A stretch of 64,000 nucleotides of DNA from Amycolatopsis methanolica 239 (GCF_000739085.1 NZ_CP009110.1:62001-126000), one strand, 5' to 3'; positions 43,261-51,478 are shown, counted from the first letter of the stretch. Notes: a model not told the origin generated them from the letters alone. A program made the numbers and translations.

Positions 43261-43962
43261 TCAGCCGGCCTCGACCGCCCGGACGTAGGCGCTCAGGTGC
43301 GTGGCGGCGTCCAGCATCGCCACCCCCTGCGCGGTCAGCTTCCCCTGCCACGCCGACAGCGCGTCGGCCAGCGCCTCAGTTCCGCCTGCCGTGCGGATCT
43401 GCCGCACCACCTCCGCGACGTGTTCCAGCAGGTAGCCGCCGCGCCGGAGGAGGTGCGCCAGTTCCGCGTCCCGCACGTCCGCGGCGTGGTAGAGGCGATA
43501 CCCGGTGACCGGATCGCGGGTGGGCGAGATGATGCCCGCCTCCTCCCACTTGCGCAGCGTCGCGGGCGTGACGCGGAGCCTCCGCGCGAGTTCGCCGATC
43601 GTCCGCGCCGGCCCGTCCGCAACGGACGGGGCTTCGGTCAGGTGCCCGACCGCCTTGCGCACCGAGTCCAGCGTCTCGCGGTCACGCAACAGCTGGGCGT
43701 GCCCGCGGTCGACGAGCGTCAGCGCGTGGTCGAGCCTGCCCTCGTGGAGCGCGTTCATGATCTGCCCGGCGATCGTGTGCCCGTGAGCCCGCACCAGCGC
43801 CAGGAACGCCCGCAGCGCCGCGGCGTGCACCTCCGTGTAGACCCGGTAGCCGCTGGGCGTTCGGTCGGCGCGCGGGAGGAAGCCGTCGCGCTCGTAGTTG
43901 CGCACCGCCTGGGGCGAGATGCCGTGCTCGCGCGCGAGGTCGGCCGGTTTCAACGTGACCAC
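43261..43962 (-). CDS. tandem-MerR (TioE-like) transcriptional regulator
   Basis: The 233-aa protein contains two MerR DNA-binding domains in one chain: residues 3-60 (LKPADLAREHGISPQAVRNYERDGFLP, SGYRVY) and 118-175 (TIGELARRLRVTPATLRKWEEAGII, TGYRLY). The tail has LLRRGGYLLEHVAEVVRQI. This double-HTH plan is the TioE-family arrangement. The GTG at 43962 lies nine bases after TAAAGT (leaderless). It is divergent from an erythromycin-esterase-like gene and likely controls it; the spaced inverted repeat at 43964-44017 is the probable site. Confidence 0.9.
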   Translation of the reverse strand: MVTLKPADLAREHGISPQAVRNYERDGFLPRADRTPSGYRVYTEVHAAALRAFLALVRAHGHTIAGQIMNALHEGRLDHALTLVDRGHAQLLRDRETLDSVRKAVGHLTEAPSVADGPARTIGELARRLRVTPATLRKWEEAGIISPTRDPVTGYRLYHAADVRDAELAHLLRRGGYLLEHVAEVVRQIRTAGGTEALADALSAWQGKLTAQGVAMLDAATHLSAYVRAVEAG

Positions 43963-43963
43963 C

Positions 43964-44017
43964 GGTTGGAGACTTTAGCGCACCTCCACCAGAGAAATCC
44001 CAGCGAAAGTCTCAACC
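43964..44017. promoter_or_regulatory. imperfect spaced inverted repeat between TioE-like regulator and esterase-like gene
   Basis: GGTTGGAGACTTTAGCG (43964-43980) and GCGAAAGTCTCAACC (44003-44017) are inverted copies with one bulged base and an imperfect outer end, 22 bases apart. The left arm overlaps the TAAAGT -10-like element of the regulator gene. The right arm contains GTTGAGACTTTC (minus strand), also found at 36896-36907. Confidence 0.6.
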
Positions 44018-44044
44018 GTTCTTTCAACGATACGATTGAGGCTC

Positions 44045-45184
44045 ATGGACATTCGAGAACTCCTCACCCCCGAGGTCGACTTCCTGGCCTTCGGCGAGCC
44101 CGCCCACCTGGAATCGGCCTTCGCCCGCATCCGCAACGAACTGTTCGCCGAGCTGGCCGGTGCGGTCACCGCGATCGCACTGGAGACCGACCGCGTCGCC
44201 GCGCTCGCGGTGAACGACTACGTCCAGCACGGCGTCGGCGACCTGGACACGGTGATGCGTGAGGGCTTCTCGCACCGCTTCGGCGAGCTCGACAACAACC
44301 GGCGGCTGGTGGCCTGGATGCGCGAGTACAACGAGACCGCCGAGCGCCCGCTCGCCTTCCACGGCTTCGACGTCTCCACCGAGATGATGAACGCGCCCAG
44401 CCCACGCACCTACCTCGAGTACGCACGGGACTACCTGGGTCTCGACCACGACATCGCGGCTCTCGCCGGCGACGAGGAACGGTGGAACCGCACGGAGGCG
44501 GTCCTGAAGGCGGCTGAATCGCCCGGCGCGACGCCCGAGGCGGACCGGCTCCGCGTGATCGCCGACGACATGCTGGTCACCCTCCACGCCGGCGCGCCGA
44601 TGCTGATCGCGGCGACCTCACGCGCCGAGTGGGACCGGGCGCGGATCCACCTCACCGCGGGCCTCGGCCTGCTGCGGTACCATCGCCAGGCCGCGGAGCC
44701 GGTTGACGACAGCGCACGCTGGACCCGGATGAGCGCGTTCCGCGACGCGATGATGGCCCAGAACCTGCTCGACATCCGGGACGCCGAGCGCGGCCCGGTC
44801 CTGGTGTTTGGTCAGAACCGGCACCTGCAGCGCAACGAGAGCCACATGCGGCTGGGCCCGATGGACATGAACTGGTCCAGCGCGGGCGCCATCGTCTCGT
44901 CGCTGGTGGGCGAGCGGTACCGGCTGATCGTCGGCAGCCTGGGCAGCAGCAAGGCGATCGACCTCGGCGAACCCGGGCCGGAGACGTTCGAGGGCCGGTT
45001 GCAGAGCCGCGGCGACACGTGGGGTCTGGTGCCGGCGCGCGAACTCGCTGCCGCGGAGACGCGCACCGACACCAACCCGATGCAGGGCTACTTCCCGCTG
45101 GACCAGGCCACGGTCGACGGCGCCGACGCGATCCTGCACGTCACCGCCGGCACCGACACCCAGGCCCTGGTGCTGCGTGCTTAG
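44045..45184 (+). CDS. erythromycin-esterase-like hydrolase
   Basis: The 379-aa protein fits the EreA/EreB superfamily: FGEPAHLESAF near 15-26 (GExxH, His needed for catalysis in Ere enzymes), ALETDRVAALAVNDYV, RPLAFHGFDVS near 100, and VLVFGQNRHLQRNESHM near 258-275. Family members open macrolactones or have other hydrolase roles, and many are not resistance genes. ATG 44045 follows TACGAT by eight bases (leaderless); a TTG at 44036 is also in frame. It is divergent from the tandem-MerR gene. Confidence 0.82.
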   Translation: MDIRELLTPEVDFLAFGEPAHLESAFARIRNELFAELAGAVTAIALETDRVAALAVNDYVQHGVGDLDTVMREGFSHRFGELDNNRRLVAWMREYNETAERPLAFHGFDVSTEMMNAPSPRTYLEYARDYLGLDHDIAALAGDEERWNRTEAVLKAAESPGATPEADRLRVIADDMLVTLHAGAPMLIAATSRAEWDRARIHLTAGLGLLRYHRQAAEPVDDSARWTRMSAFRDAMMAQNLLDIRDAERGPVLVFGQNRHLQRNESHMRLGPMDMNWSSAGAIVSSLVGERYRLIVGSLGSSKAIDLGEPGPETFEGRLQSRGDTWGLVPARELAAAETRTDTNPMQGYFPLDQATVDGADAILHVTAGTDTQALVLRA

Positions 45185-45939
45185 CGCGGCGCCATCCGCA
45201 GCGAGCCGTCCATGCGGATGACCTCGCCGTTGAGGTAGTCGTGCTCCACGATGTCCACCGCGAGCTGCGCGTACTCGTCGGGCCGGCCGAGGCGCTTCGG
45301 GAACGGCACTCCCGCCGCCAGACCGGCCCGGAACTCGTCGGAGACCGTGGCCAGCATCGGGGTGTCGATGATGCCCGGCGCGATCGTCATGACCCGGATG
45401 CCGTGCGAGGCCAGGTCACGCGCCGCGGGCAGGGTCATCCCGGCGACACCGCCCTTCGACGCCGAGTAGGCGACCTGCCCGATCTGCCCGTCGAAGGCGG
45501 CGACCGACGCGGTGTTGATGACGACACCCCGGGCGCCGTCCTCGATGGGGTCGGTCTTGGCGATCGCCTCGGCGGCCAGGGTCGTCACGTTGAAGGTGCC
45601 GATCAGGTTGACCTCGACGACCTTGCGGAACAGGTTGAGGTCGTGCCTGCCCTTCTTGGACAGGATCCGCGCGGACGGCCCGATTCCGGCGCAGTTCACC
45701 ACGACCCGCAGCGGCACCGATCCGCCGGCGGCCTGCTCCACCGCGGCCGCGACCTGGTCACCGTCGGTCACATCGGCCTCGACGTAGGTGATGCCCTCGA
45801 CCTTCTCCGCCTTCTCGATCCCGGCGGCGAGGTCCAGCGCGAACACGTGCGCGCCCCGCTCGGCGAGCGCCTTCGCCGTCGCGCCACCGAGCCCCGACGC
45901 ACCACCTGTGACGATCGCGGCGGTGTCCTTGATCTGCAT
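45181..45939 (-). CDS. SDR-family 3-hydroxyacyl-CoA dehydrogenase-like protein (HSD10/FadB2x type)
   Basis: The 252-aa classical SDR has VTGGASGLGGATAKAL, ALDLAAG (acidic end of beta-2, NAD), NCAGIG, NTASVAAFDGQ and YSASKGGVAGMTLP (Tyr-x-x-x-Lys near 154). The longer loop with ILSKKGRHDLNLFRKVVEVNLIGT and the ending GEVIRMDGSLRMAPR are typical of type II 3-hydroxyacyl-CoA dehydrogenases in actinobacterial beta-oxidation. ATG 45939 has GGAAGGAACC upstream. It overlaps the esterase gene by four bases at the 3' ends. Confidence 0.9.
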   Translation of the reverse strand: MQIKDTAAIVTGGASGLGGATAKALAERGAHVFALDLAAGIEKAEKVEGITYVEADVTDGDQVAAAVEQAAGGSVPLRVVVNCAGIGPSARILSKKGRHDLNLFRKVVEVNLIGTFNVTTLAAEAIAKTDPIEDGARGVVINTASVAAFDGQIGQVAYSASKGGVAGMTLPAARDLASHGIRVMTIAPGIIDTPMLATVSDEFRAGLAAGVPFPKRLGRPDEYAQLAVDIVEHDYLNGEVIRMDGSLRMAPR

Positions 45940-46097
45940 GAACGGTTCCTTCCGTGGCCGGCCACTCTGCTCTGCACACGAGGTTAACGCTCGTTTGCCC
46001 GCGCCCGGCGTGGCCCTCCTCACCCGTCGCGCGACGTATCCGGCGCGGACGACTTCCGTTAGGACTGCGGTCAACTGCGGCTGTCACCGTCGGCAGC

Positions 46098-47420
46098 ATG
46101 AGCGGAGCTCGCATCGTCGTGATCGGCACCGGATACGTCGGACTGACCACAGGGGCCTGCCTCGCCGCCCTCGGACACCAGGTGACCTGCGTGGACGTGG
46201 ACGACGTCAAGGTGGCCCGGCTCGCCGCGGGACGGGTGGACATCCTGGAGCCCGGCCTGGAGGAACTGGTCACGCGCGGGCTCGCCGCGAGAAGGCTGCG
46301 GTTCGTCGTCGGGGCCCGCGCCGCGGTGGCCGGCGCGGACGCCGTCTACCTGTGCGTGCCGACGCCGATGGGCGCGGGCGGCGCCGCCGACCTCCGCGCC
46401 GTCGAAGCGGTGATCGCCGAGATCGCCGACGTCCTGCCCGCCGGCTGCGCGGTGGTCACCAAGTCGACCGTCCCGGTCGGCACCGCGCAGCGCATCCGCG
46501 CCCTGCTCGGCCGCGACGATGTGCCGGTGGTCGCGAACCCCGAGTTCCTGCGCGAGGGCACCGCGGTCGCCGACTTCATGCACCCGGACCGGATCGTCGT
46601 CGGCTCCGACGACGACGCCGCCGCGCGCCGCATCGCCGACCTCTACCGCGACCTGTCCGCGCCGAACGTGATCACCGACGCCGCCAGCGCGGAACTGGTC
46701 AAGTACGCGGCCAACTGCTTCCTCGCGATGAAGCTGTCCTACGTCAACGCGATCGCCGAACTGTGCGAGCGGCTCGGCGCCGACATCGTGTCGGTGACCG
46801 AGGGGATGGGCCACGACCGCCGCATCGGCCGGTCGTTCCTCAAGCCCGGCCCCGGCTGGGGCGGCTCCTGCCTGCCCAAGGACACGCACGCGCTGGTGCA
46901 GGTCGCCGAGTCCGTCGGGTTCGACTTCTCGCTGCTCACCGCCGCGATCGTGGAGAACATCGCGCAGCGGGACCGGATCGTCGCGAAGATCGCCGGCGCG
47001 GTGGGCGGCAGCCTGGCCGCCGCCCGGATCGGCGTGCTGGGCCTGGCGTTCAAGGCCGGCACCAACGACCTGCGCGACTCCCCTGCCCTGTCGGTCACCT
47101 CGATGCTCGCCGCGCACGGGGCCGAGGTGACGGCCTACGACCCGGCGGTGCGGGAGGCGCTGCCGGGCATGACCGTCGTCGACGACCCGTACCAGGTGGC
47201 CAAGGACGCGGACGCGATCGTCGTGCTTACCGAGTGGGCCGAGTTCACCAAGCTGGACTGGGGCTACGTGGCGGACCTGATGCAGGGCGACGGGGTGGTG
47301 GACACGCGGAACCTGCTGGAGCCGCGGACCATCACGGACGCCGGGCTGTCCTATGTGGGCCTCGGCCGCCCCCGCCCGGCCCGCGTCGCCCTGCCGAGTC
47401 CGTCGGGTGTTGCCAGCTGA
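46098..47420 (+). CDS. UDP-glucose 6-dehydrogenase
   Basis: The 440-aa enzyme has the N-terminal Rossmann motif IVVIGTGYVGLTTGACLA, then VPTPMG, TKSTVPVGT, NPEFLREGTAV, the central ELVKYAANCFLAMKLSY, and the catalytic Cys about 258 in GGSCLPKD. The C-terminal domain has LGLAFKAGTNDLRDSP. It makes UDP-glucuronate with two NAD+, a precursor for cell-surface glycans; the glycan operon at 51-59 kb could use it. ATG 46098 is the family-typical start. It is divergent from the SDR gene. Confidence 0.94.
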   Translation: MSGARIVVIGTGYVGLTTGACLAALGHQVTCVDVDDVKVARLAAGRVDILEPGLEELVTRGLAARRLRFVVGARAAVAGADAVYLCVPTPMGAGGAADLRAVEAVIAEIADVLPAGCAVVTKSTVPVGTAQRIRALLGRDDVPVVANPEFLREGTAVADFMHPDRIVVGSDDDAAARRIADLYRDLSAPNVITDAASAELVKYAANCFLAMKLSYVNAIAELCERLGADIVSVTEGMGHDRRIGRSFLKPGPGWGGSCLPKDTHALVQVAESVGFDFSLLTAAIVENIAQRDRIVAKIAGAVGGSLAAARIGVLGLAFKAGTNDLRDSPALSVTSMLAAHGAEVTAYDPAVREALPGMTVVDDPYQVAKDADAIVVLTEWAEFTKLDWGYVADLMQGDGVVDTRNLLEPRTITDAGLSYVGLGRPRPARVALPSPSGVAS

Positions 47421-47462
47421 GCCACCCGCACCGCTACGGAACGCGGCCCATCGTCAGTCCGA

Positions 47463-48332
47463 TCACGGCTGCCAGAGCCAGAACTCGATGCCCTGGTTGT
47501 CGATGCAGTCGGCGGTGAGGCCGTAGGGCTTGCGGTCCACTTCGGTCACCTGACCGCCGGCCGCGCGGACGCGCTCCACCGCGGCGTGCACGTCGTCGAC
47601 CGCGTACATCAGCTTCCAGCCGACCTGCCGCGGCCCGCCCCACAGGCCGCCTTCCAGGCCTGGTCCCTGGAAACCCCAGGCGCCTTCGACGGATCCGCGG
47701 GAGAACTGCCACCCGAGCACGCTGCCGTAGAACGCCTTCGCGGCCTCGTCGTCTGGGACCTGGAACGTGAAGTACATGGCCTGGCCGTGCCGCGCGGTGT
47801 CCTGGCCGCTGGCGCGGACCGGGGCCTGGGCCAGCAGCCACCGCTGGCCGAACGGGTCGCGGATCGAGCCGGACCGGCCGTGCCCGCGGTCGGACACCGG
47901 GTCGAGCACCTGCGCGCCCAGGTCGACGGCGCGTGTCACTGCGGCGTCCACATCGGACAGTTCGATCCGGATGCTCGCCCCGCCCGCGGCCGTCTGGTGC
48001 CCGATCTCCGGGAACTCCTCGGCCAGCATCAGGACGCTGTCGCCGATCGCCAGTTCGGCGTGCCCGATGCGGCCGTCCGGCATGACTATGGGGTCGCCGC
48101 GGCGTTGCGCGCCGAAGGCTTCGACGTAGAAGTCCAGAGCACGCCGCGCGTCGGACACGGCGAGGTACGGCGTCAGCGAGTGCAGTTCGGCCCGTGCGGG
48201 TGCTTCCGTGCTGGTCATCTCTCCTCCGTTCAACACAGCGCGACGCAGGCGCTCGCGCAGCTCGGCGGCGAACCGCGGATCGGGGGCGACCGGCTGGACC
48301 GGGGCGCGGAGTGCGTCGAATGGGTCAGTCAT
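47463..48332 (-). CDS. double VOC-domain protein with sigma-linked N-terminal extension
   Basis: The 289-aa protein starts with DPFDALRAPVQPVAPDPRFA and AELRERLRRAV, an N-terminal segment often found in proteins linked to ECF sigma factors. Two vicinal-oxygen-chelate domains follow: about 45-160 (LTPYLAVSDARRALDFYVEA, GHAELAIGDSVLML) and 165-289 (MYFTFQVPDDEAAKAFYGSV, WKLMYAVDDV, GIEFWLW). Its ATG overlaps the sigma-factor gene by eight bases, so they are co-expressed. It may be a ligand sensor or antibiotic-binding protein; enzymatic function is not proven. Confidence 0.86.
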   Translation of the reverse strand: MTDPFDALRAPVQPVAPDPRFAAELRERLRRAVLNGGEMTSTEAPARAELHSLTPYLAVSDARRALDFYVEAFGAQRRGDPIVMPDGRIGHAELAIGDSVLMLAEEFPEIGHQTAAGGASIRIELSDVDAAVTRAVDLGAQVLDPVSDRGHGRSGSIRDPFGQRWLLAQAPVRASGQDTARHGQAMYFTFQVPDDEAAKAFYGSVLGWQFSRGSVEGAWGFQGPGLEGGLWGGPRQVGWKLMYAVDDVHAAVERVRAAGGQVTEVDRKPYGLTADCIDNQGIEFWLWQP

Positions 48333-48849
48333 CACGCACCTCCTTCTCCCGGTAGGCGGCCCGGAACGCGGATCGCGCCCGGACCAGCAGTGCTTCGGTG
48401 GCGTGCACGGTCCGGCCAAGCAGGCGGGCGACCTCCGGCACCGGCAGACCGTCCAGGTACCGCAGCGTCAGCGCGGCCCGGTGGTGCGCGCCCAGCGACT
48501 CCAGCACCTCGCGGGCCAGCAGGGCGTCCAGTTCGGCGTCCCACGGGTCTACCGAACCGGCCTCGGACTCGTGCACCACGCGCAGCCCGCGTTCCTCGCG
48601 CTCCCGCCGCCGCCAGTGGTCGATCAGCTTGTGCCGGGCCACCCCGATGAGCCATGGCGTGCTCACCGGGGGCGCCCCCGGATTCCGGCACGCGCTGACG
48701 GCGCCGAGGAACGTCTCCGAGGTCAGCTCCTCGGCCACGCCCCGGTCACCGCAGCGCGCGTGCAGGTAGCCGTACACCTCCGGCAGCGCCGTCTCGTAGA
48801 GGTCGAGCAGCGCGAAGGCCGGGTCCGGTCGTACCCGCGGTTCGCTCAC
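48325..48849 (-). CDS. ECF RNA polymerase sigma factor
   Basis: The 174-aa protein has region 2 with LHARCGDRGVAEELTSETFL (DxxAxxLxxxxFL type), WLIGVARHKLIDHWRR for the core-binding and -10 parts, and region 4 with LTLRYLDGLPVPEVARLLGR and HATEALLVRARSAFRAAY. No anti-sigma factor with a membrane helix is adjacent; the only partner is the overlapping VOC protein, which could supply control. It starts at GTG 48849 or nearby and is convergent with nothing. Target promoters are unknown. Confidence 0.92.
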   Translation of the reverse strand: MSEPRVRPDPAFALLDLYETALPEVYGYLHARCGDRGVAEELTSETFLGAVSACRNPGAPPVSTPWLIGVARHKLIDHWRRREREERGLRVVHESEAGSVDPWDAELDALLAREVLESLGAHHRAALTLRYLDGLPVPEVARLLGRTVHATEALLVRARSAFRAAYREKEVRDD

Positions 48850-48901
48850 ACCCCCATCGTCGTCCGGGGAGGCGGTTTTCCGACGCCCTTCGCGCGGATT
48901 T

Positions 48902-49065
48902 TCAGCCGCGTGGGTCCGGCAACCGCCGCGCGGCGACCGCGCCGACGGCCATCACGGTCGCCTGCAGGCCGGTGACCAGCAGCAACGCGTCCTGCGCGCC
49001 CCACGTGCCCGCCAGCGCGACGTACAGGGTGCTCATGGTCGCGACGCCCGCCGAACTTGCGGAAC
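48902..49065 (-). pseudogene. C-terminal remnant of an MFS-type transporter
   Basis: The minus strand reads GVATMSTLYVALAGTWGAQD and ALLLVTGLQATVMAVGAVAA, two membrane helices with the tail RRLPDPRG and a stop at 48902. No complementary N-terminal part is found upstream, where the frame becomes low-complexity. It looks like the end of a deleted transporter gene. A 44-aa peptide from ATG 49036 is a less likely reading. Confidence 0.55.
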
Positions 49066-49108
49066 CGGCGGCCGTACCGGGGCGAGCCGCTGACCGAGGT
49101 CGAGATCG

Positions 49109-49411
49109 ATGACGAACGACGCGGAATGGGCGGCCGCGAAGGAACGCTTCCCGATCGGCTCGGCGGTGGCGGCCGTGGTCGAGCAGCACCTGCCGTTCGG
49201 CATGGTCGTGACCCTGCCCGGCGGGCTGCCCGCGTTGATCGACGCCATCAGCTACCGTCCGGGCGGCGAGGACGTGTTCGACCATTCGAAGTGGCCCGCC
49301 ACCGGCGAGTCGATCGAGGCCGTGGTCGCCGACCACCGGGACCGCAACCGGCAGATCCAGCTCCGGGTGGGGCCGCCCGTGTGGGAGAAGACCGGGAGTG
49401 TTCGGGCCTGA
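49109..49411 (+). CDS. 100-aa S1-like OB-fold protein
   Basis: The small protein shows KERFPIGSAVAAVVEQHLPF and GMVVTLPGGLPALIDAISY, the pattern of an S1-type RNA-binding OB fold, then a helix and IQLRVGPPVWEK. ATG 49109 has GAGG upstream. It may bind RNA or act as a small regulatory or toxin-linked protein; nothing adjacent supports a choice. No gene is evident between 49412 and 49635. Confidence 0.6.
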   Translation: MTNDAEWAAAKERFPIGSAVAAVVEQHLPFGMVVTLPGGLPALIDAISYRPGGEDVFDHSKWPATGESIEAVVADHRDRNRQIQLRVGPPVWEKTGSVRA

Positions 49412-49622
49412 CGCTGCCGCCCGAGGAGCAGCCCGTCCGGTCCGCGTCGCGGCCTGCCGAGAAGACCCTGCCGAGAAGGCGCGGTTCGGAGGAGCGCTCG
49501 AGCCGCCGCGCATCCAGATGCCGGCCCAGGCGGCCAGCGCGCCTGCCCTGACCTCGCGCGTACCGCCCGAGTCGTAATCCAAGAGCCGCTCTTCGACGGA
49601 CGCGCGGCGCGGCCGCCTGCCG

Positions 49623-49628
49623 TAGCTT
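49623..49628 (+). promoter_or_regulatory. -10 element for a leaderless start at 49636
   Basis: TAGCTT ends seven bases before GTG 49636 of the histidine kinase gene. Confidence 0.45.
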
Positions 49629-49635
49629 CGGGGGC

Positions 49636-50742
49636 GTGCGTGACCCCCGCCGGTGGCCGGCCCTCGTGGACGTGGTGCTGACCCTCGTCCCGATGGGGTT
49701 CGTCCTCGGGGCGACCACCGTGGCCGGCCGGGTGCAGCACCACCCGCTCGACCTGACCGGCTACCTGTGGCTCACCGCGGCCGCGTTGCCGTTGTTCGCC
49801 GTGCGGCGGGCGCCGTTGCCGGTCTTCGTCGTCACCGCCGCGCTGACCTGGGCCTACTACAGCACGGACCACCCGGGCGGCCCGGCGGTCGTGGTGCCGA
49901 CCATCGCGCTGTTCGTGCTCACCCGCGTCCGTGGACCGCTCGTCGCGGGAATCGCCGGGTCGGCCGTCATCCTGGCCGGGCTGGTCGTCTACTTCGCCCG
50001 CGGCGGCGAACTCGTGCTCGACGCCCGCGCCGGGTTGTTCGTCGTCTGGCTGGTCGCCGTCCTCGGCATCGGCACCGCCGTCCGCAACCGCGTCGCGGCC
50101 AGGCTCGCCGCCGAGCAGGAGGTCGCCGAGCGGCAGTCCCGCCTGGCCGAGCAGGAGCGGCTGCGCATCGCCCGCGAGGTGCACGACGTCGTCGCGCACA
50201 GCCTGGCCATGATCAACGTCCAGGCCGGCGTCGCGGTGCACGTCGCGGACCGGCGGCCGGACCAGGCCGTGGCCGCGCTGCAGGCGATCAAGGAGGCCAG
50301 CGCCACCGCGCTCGCCGACCTGCGCGCCACCGTCGCCGTGCTGCGTTCCGGTCAGGGCCTCGGGCCCGCGCCCAGCCTGAAACAGCTCGGCGAACTGCTC
50401 GACCACACCCGCGCCACCGGCCTCACCGTCCGCGTCCACGGCTCGCCCGGCGATCTGCCCGCCCCGGTCGACGGCGCGGCCTACCGGATCCTGCAGGAGT
50501 CGCTCACCAACGTCGTCCGGCACGCCAACCAGCCCCGCACCGTCGACATCCGCTTCGCCCGCCGGGACGGGCAGTTCCGGCTCGTGGTGCGGGACGACGG
50601 CCGCGGCGCGGAAAGCCCCACCGTCGGCAACGGCCTGCGGGGCATGCAGGAACGCGCCGCCGCGCTCGGCGGCAAGGCCGAGGCCCGCGCGGTCGACGGC
50701 GGTTTCGAGGTCCGCGCGGAACTACCCCTGGAGGAGACATGA
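49636..50742 (+). CDS. NarL-type sensor histidine kinase (HisKA_3, DesK-like)
   Basis: The 368-aa kinase has an N-terminal membrane domain (about 10-148) with four to six helices and no large external loop. The dimerisation helix carries the phospho-acceptor His183 in IAREVHDVVAHS, then the HATPase region with RILQESLTNVVRHA (N box near 270), VRDDGRG and NGLRGMQERAAALGG. The small sensor suggests it reads membrane or lipid-state signals. It starts leaderless at GTG 49636. The stop overlaps the response-regulator ATG. Confidence 0.93.
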   Translation: MRDPRRWPALVDVVLTLVPMGFVLGATTVAGRVQHHPLDLTGYLWLTAAALPLFAVRRAPLPVFVVTAALTWAYYSTDHPGGPAVVVPTIALFVLTRVRGPLVAGIAGSAVILAGLVVYFARGGELVLDARAGLFVVWLVAVLGIGTAVRNRVAARLAAEQEVAERQSRLAEQERLRIAREVHDVVAHSLAMINVQAGVAVHVADRRPDQAVAALQAIKEASATALADLRATVAVLRSGQGLGPAPSLKQLGELLDHTRATGLTVRVHGSPGDLPAPVDGAAYRILQESLTNVVRHANQPRTVDIRFARRDGQFRLVVRDDGRGAESPTVGNGLRGMQERAAALGGKAEARAVDGGFEVRAELPLEET

Positions 50743-51407
50743 TCCGCGTCGTGCTCGCCGACGACCAGGCGCTGGTGCGCGCCGGGTTCCGCGTGCTGCT
50801 GGAGACCGAGGACGGGTTCGAGGTCTGCGGCGAGGCCGCGGACGGGGCGCAAGCGCTTGCCCTGGCGCGGGAACACCGGCCGGACGTGGTTGTCATGGAC
50901 ATCCGGATGCCCGGGGTCGACGGCCTCACCGCGACCCGCGAGATCACCGGCGACCCGGACCTGGCCGAGGTGAAGGTGCTGGTCCTGACCACCTTCGACG
51001 TCGACGAGTACGTGTTCCAGGCGCTGCGCTCGGGCGCCAGCGGGTTCCTGCTGAAGGACACCGATCCGGTCGAGCTGCTCCGCGCGCTGCGGGTGGTCGC
51101 CGCCGGCGAGGCACTGCTCGCGCCGACCGTCACCCGCAGGCTGATCAGCGAGTTCGTCGGCCGCCCGGAGAACCGGCGCATCGACGCCGGCGCGGTCCGG
51201 CAGATCACCGAGCGCGAACGCGAGGTGCTGGCGCTGGTCGCGGGCGGGCTGTCCAACGACGAGATCGCCGCGCAGCTGGTGATCTCCACGGCCACCGCGC
51301 GCACGCACGTCAGCCGCATCATGACGAAACTCGGCGCGCGGGACCGCGCCCAGCTCGTCGTGCTCGCCTACGAGTCCGGCTTGGTCACGCCGCGCGGCTC
51401 ACGGTGA
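50739..51407 (+). CDS. NarL/LuxR-family response regulator
   Basis: The 222-aa regulator has a receiver domain with acidic pair DD at 8-9, phospho-acceptor Asp54 in VVVMDIRMPG, Thr in VLTTFD and Lys in FLLKD. The LuxR-type HTH is near 155-215: ITEREREVLALVAGGLSNDEIA, ISTATARTHVSRIMTKLGA. It is coupled to the kinase gene by ATGA with GGAGG upstream. Targets are unknown. Its 3' end overlaps the small membrane protein gene on the opposite strand by 40 bases. Confidence 0.94.
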   Translation: MIRVVLADDQALVRAGFRVLLETEDGFEVCGEAADGAQALALAREHRPDVVVMDIRMPGVDGLTATREITGDPDLAEVKVLVLTTFDVDEYVFQALRSGASGFLLKDTDPVELLRALRVVAAGEALLAPTVTRRLISEFVGRPENRRIDAGAVRQITEREREVLALVAGGLSNDEIAAQLVISTATARTHVSRIMTKLGARDRAQLVVLAYESGLVTPRGSR

Positions 51408-51478
51408 CGCAGCACGGCCATCAGCCGCACCAGGAACACCACGGCGATCAGGCCGACGAGGCCGATCTGGATCCACAT
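51368..51478 (-). CDS. 36-aa single-pass membrane protein
   Basis: The reading frame gives MWIQIGLVGLIAVVFLVRL followed by a basic tail (RHREPRGVTKPDS), a one-helix small membrane protein. The ATG at 51478 has a strong AAGGAGG about five bases upstream, the best argument that it is real. It overlaps the 3' end of the response-regulator gene on the other strand by 40 bases. No function can be given; a role with the adjacent two-component system is only a thought. Confidence 0.6.
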   Translation of the reverse strand: MWIQIGLVGLIAVVFLVRLMAVLRHREPRGVTKPDS

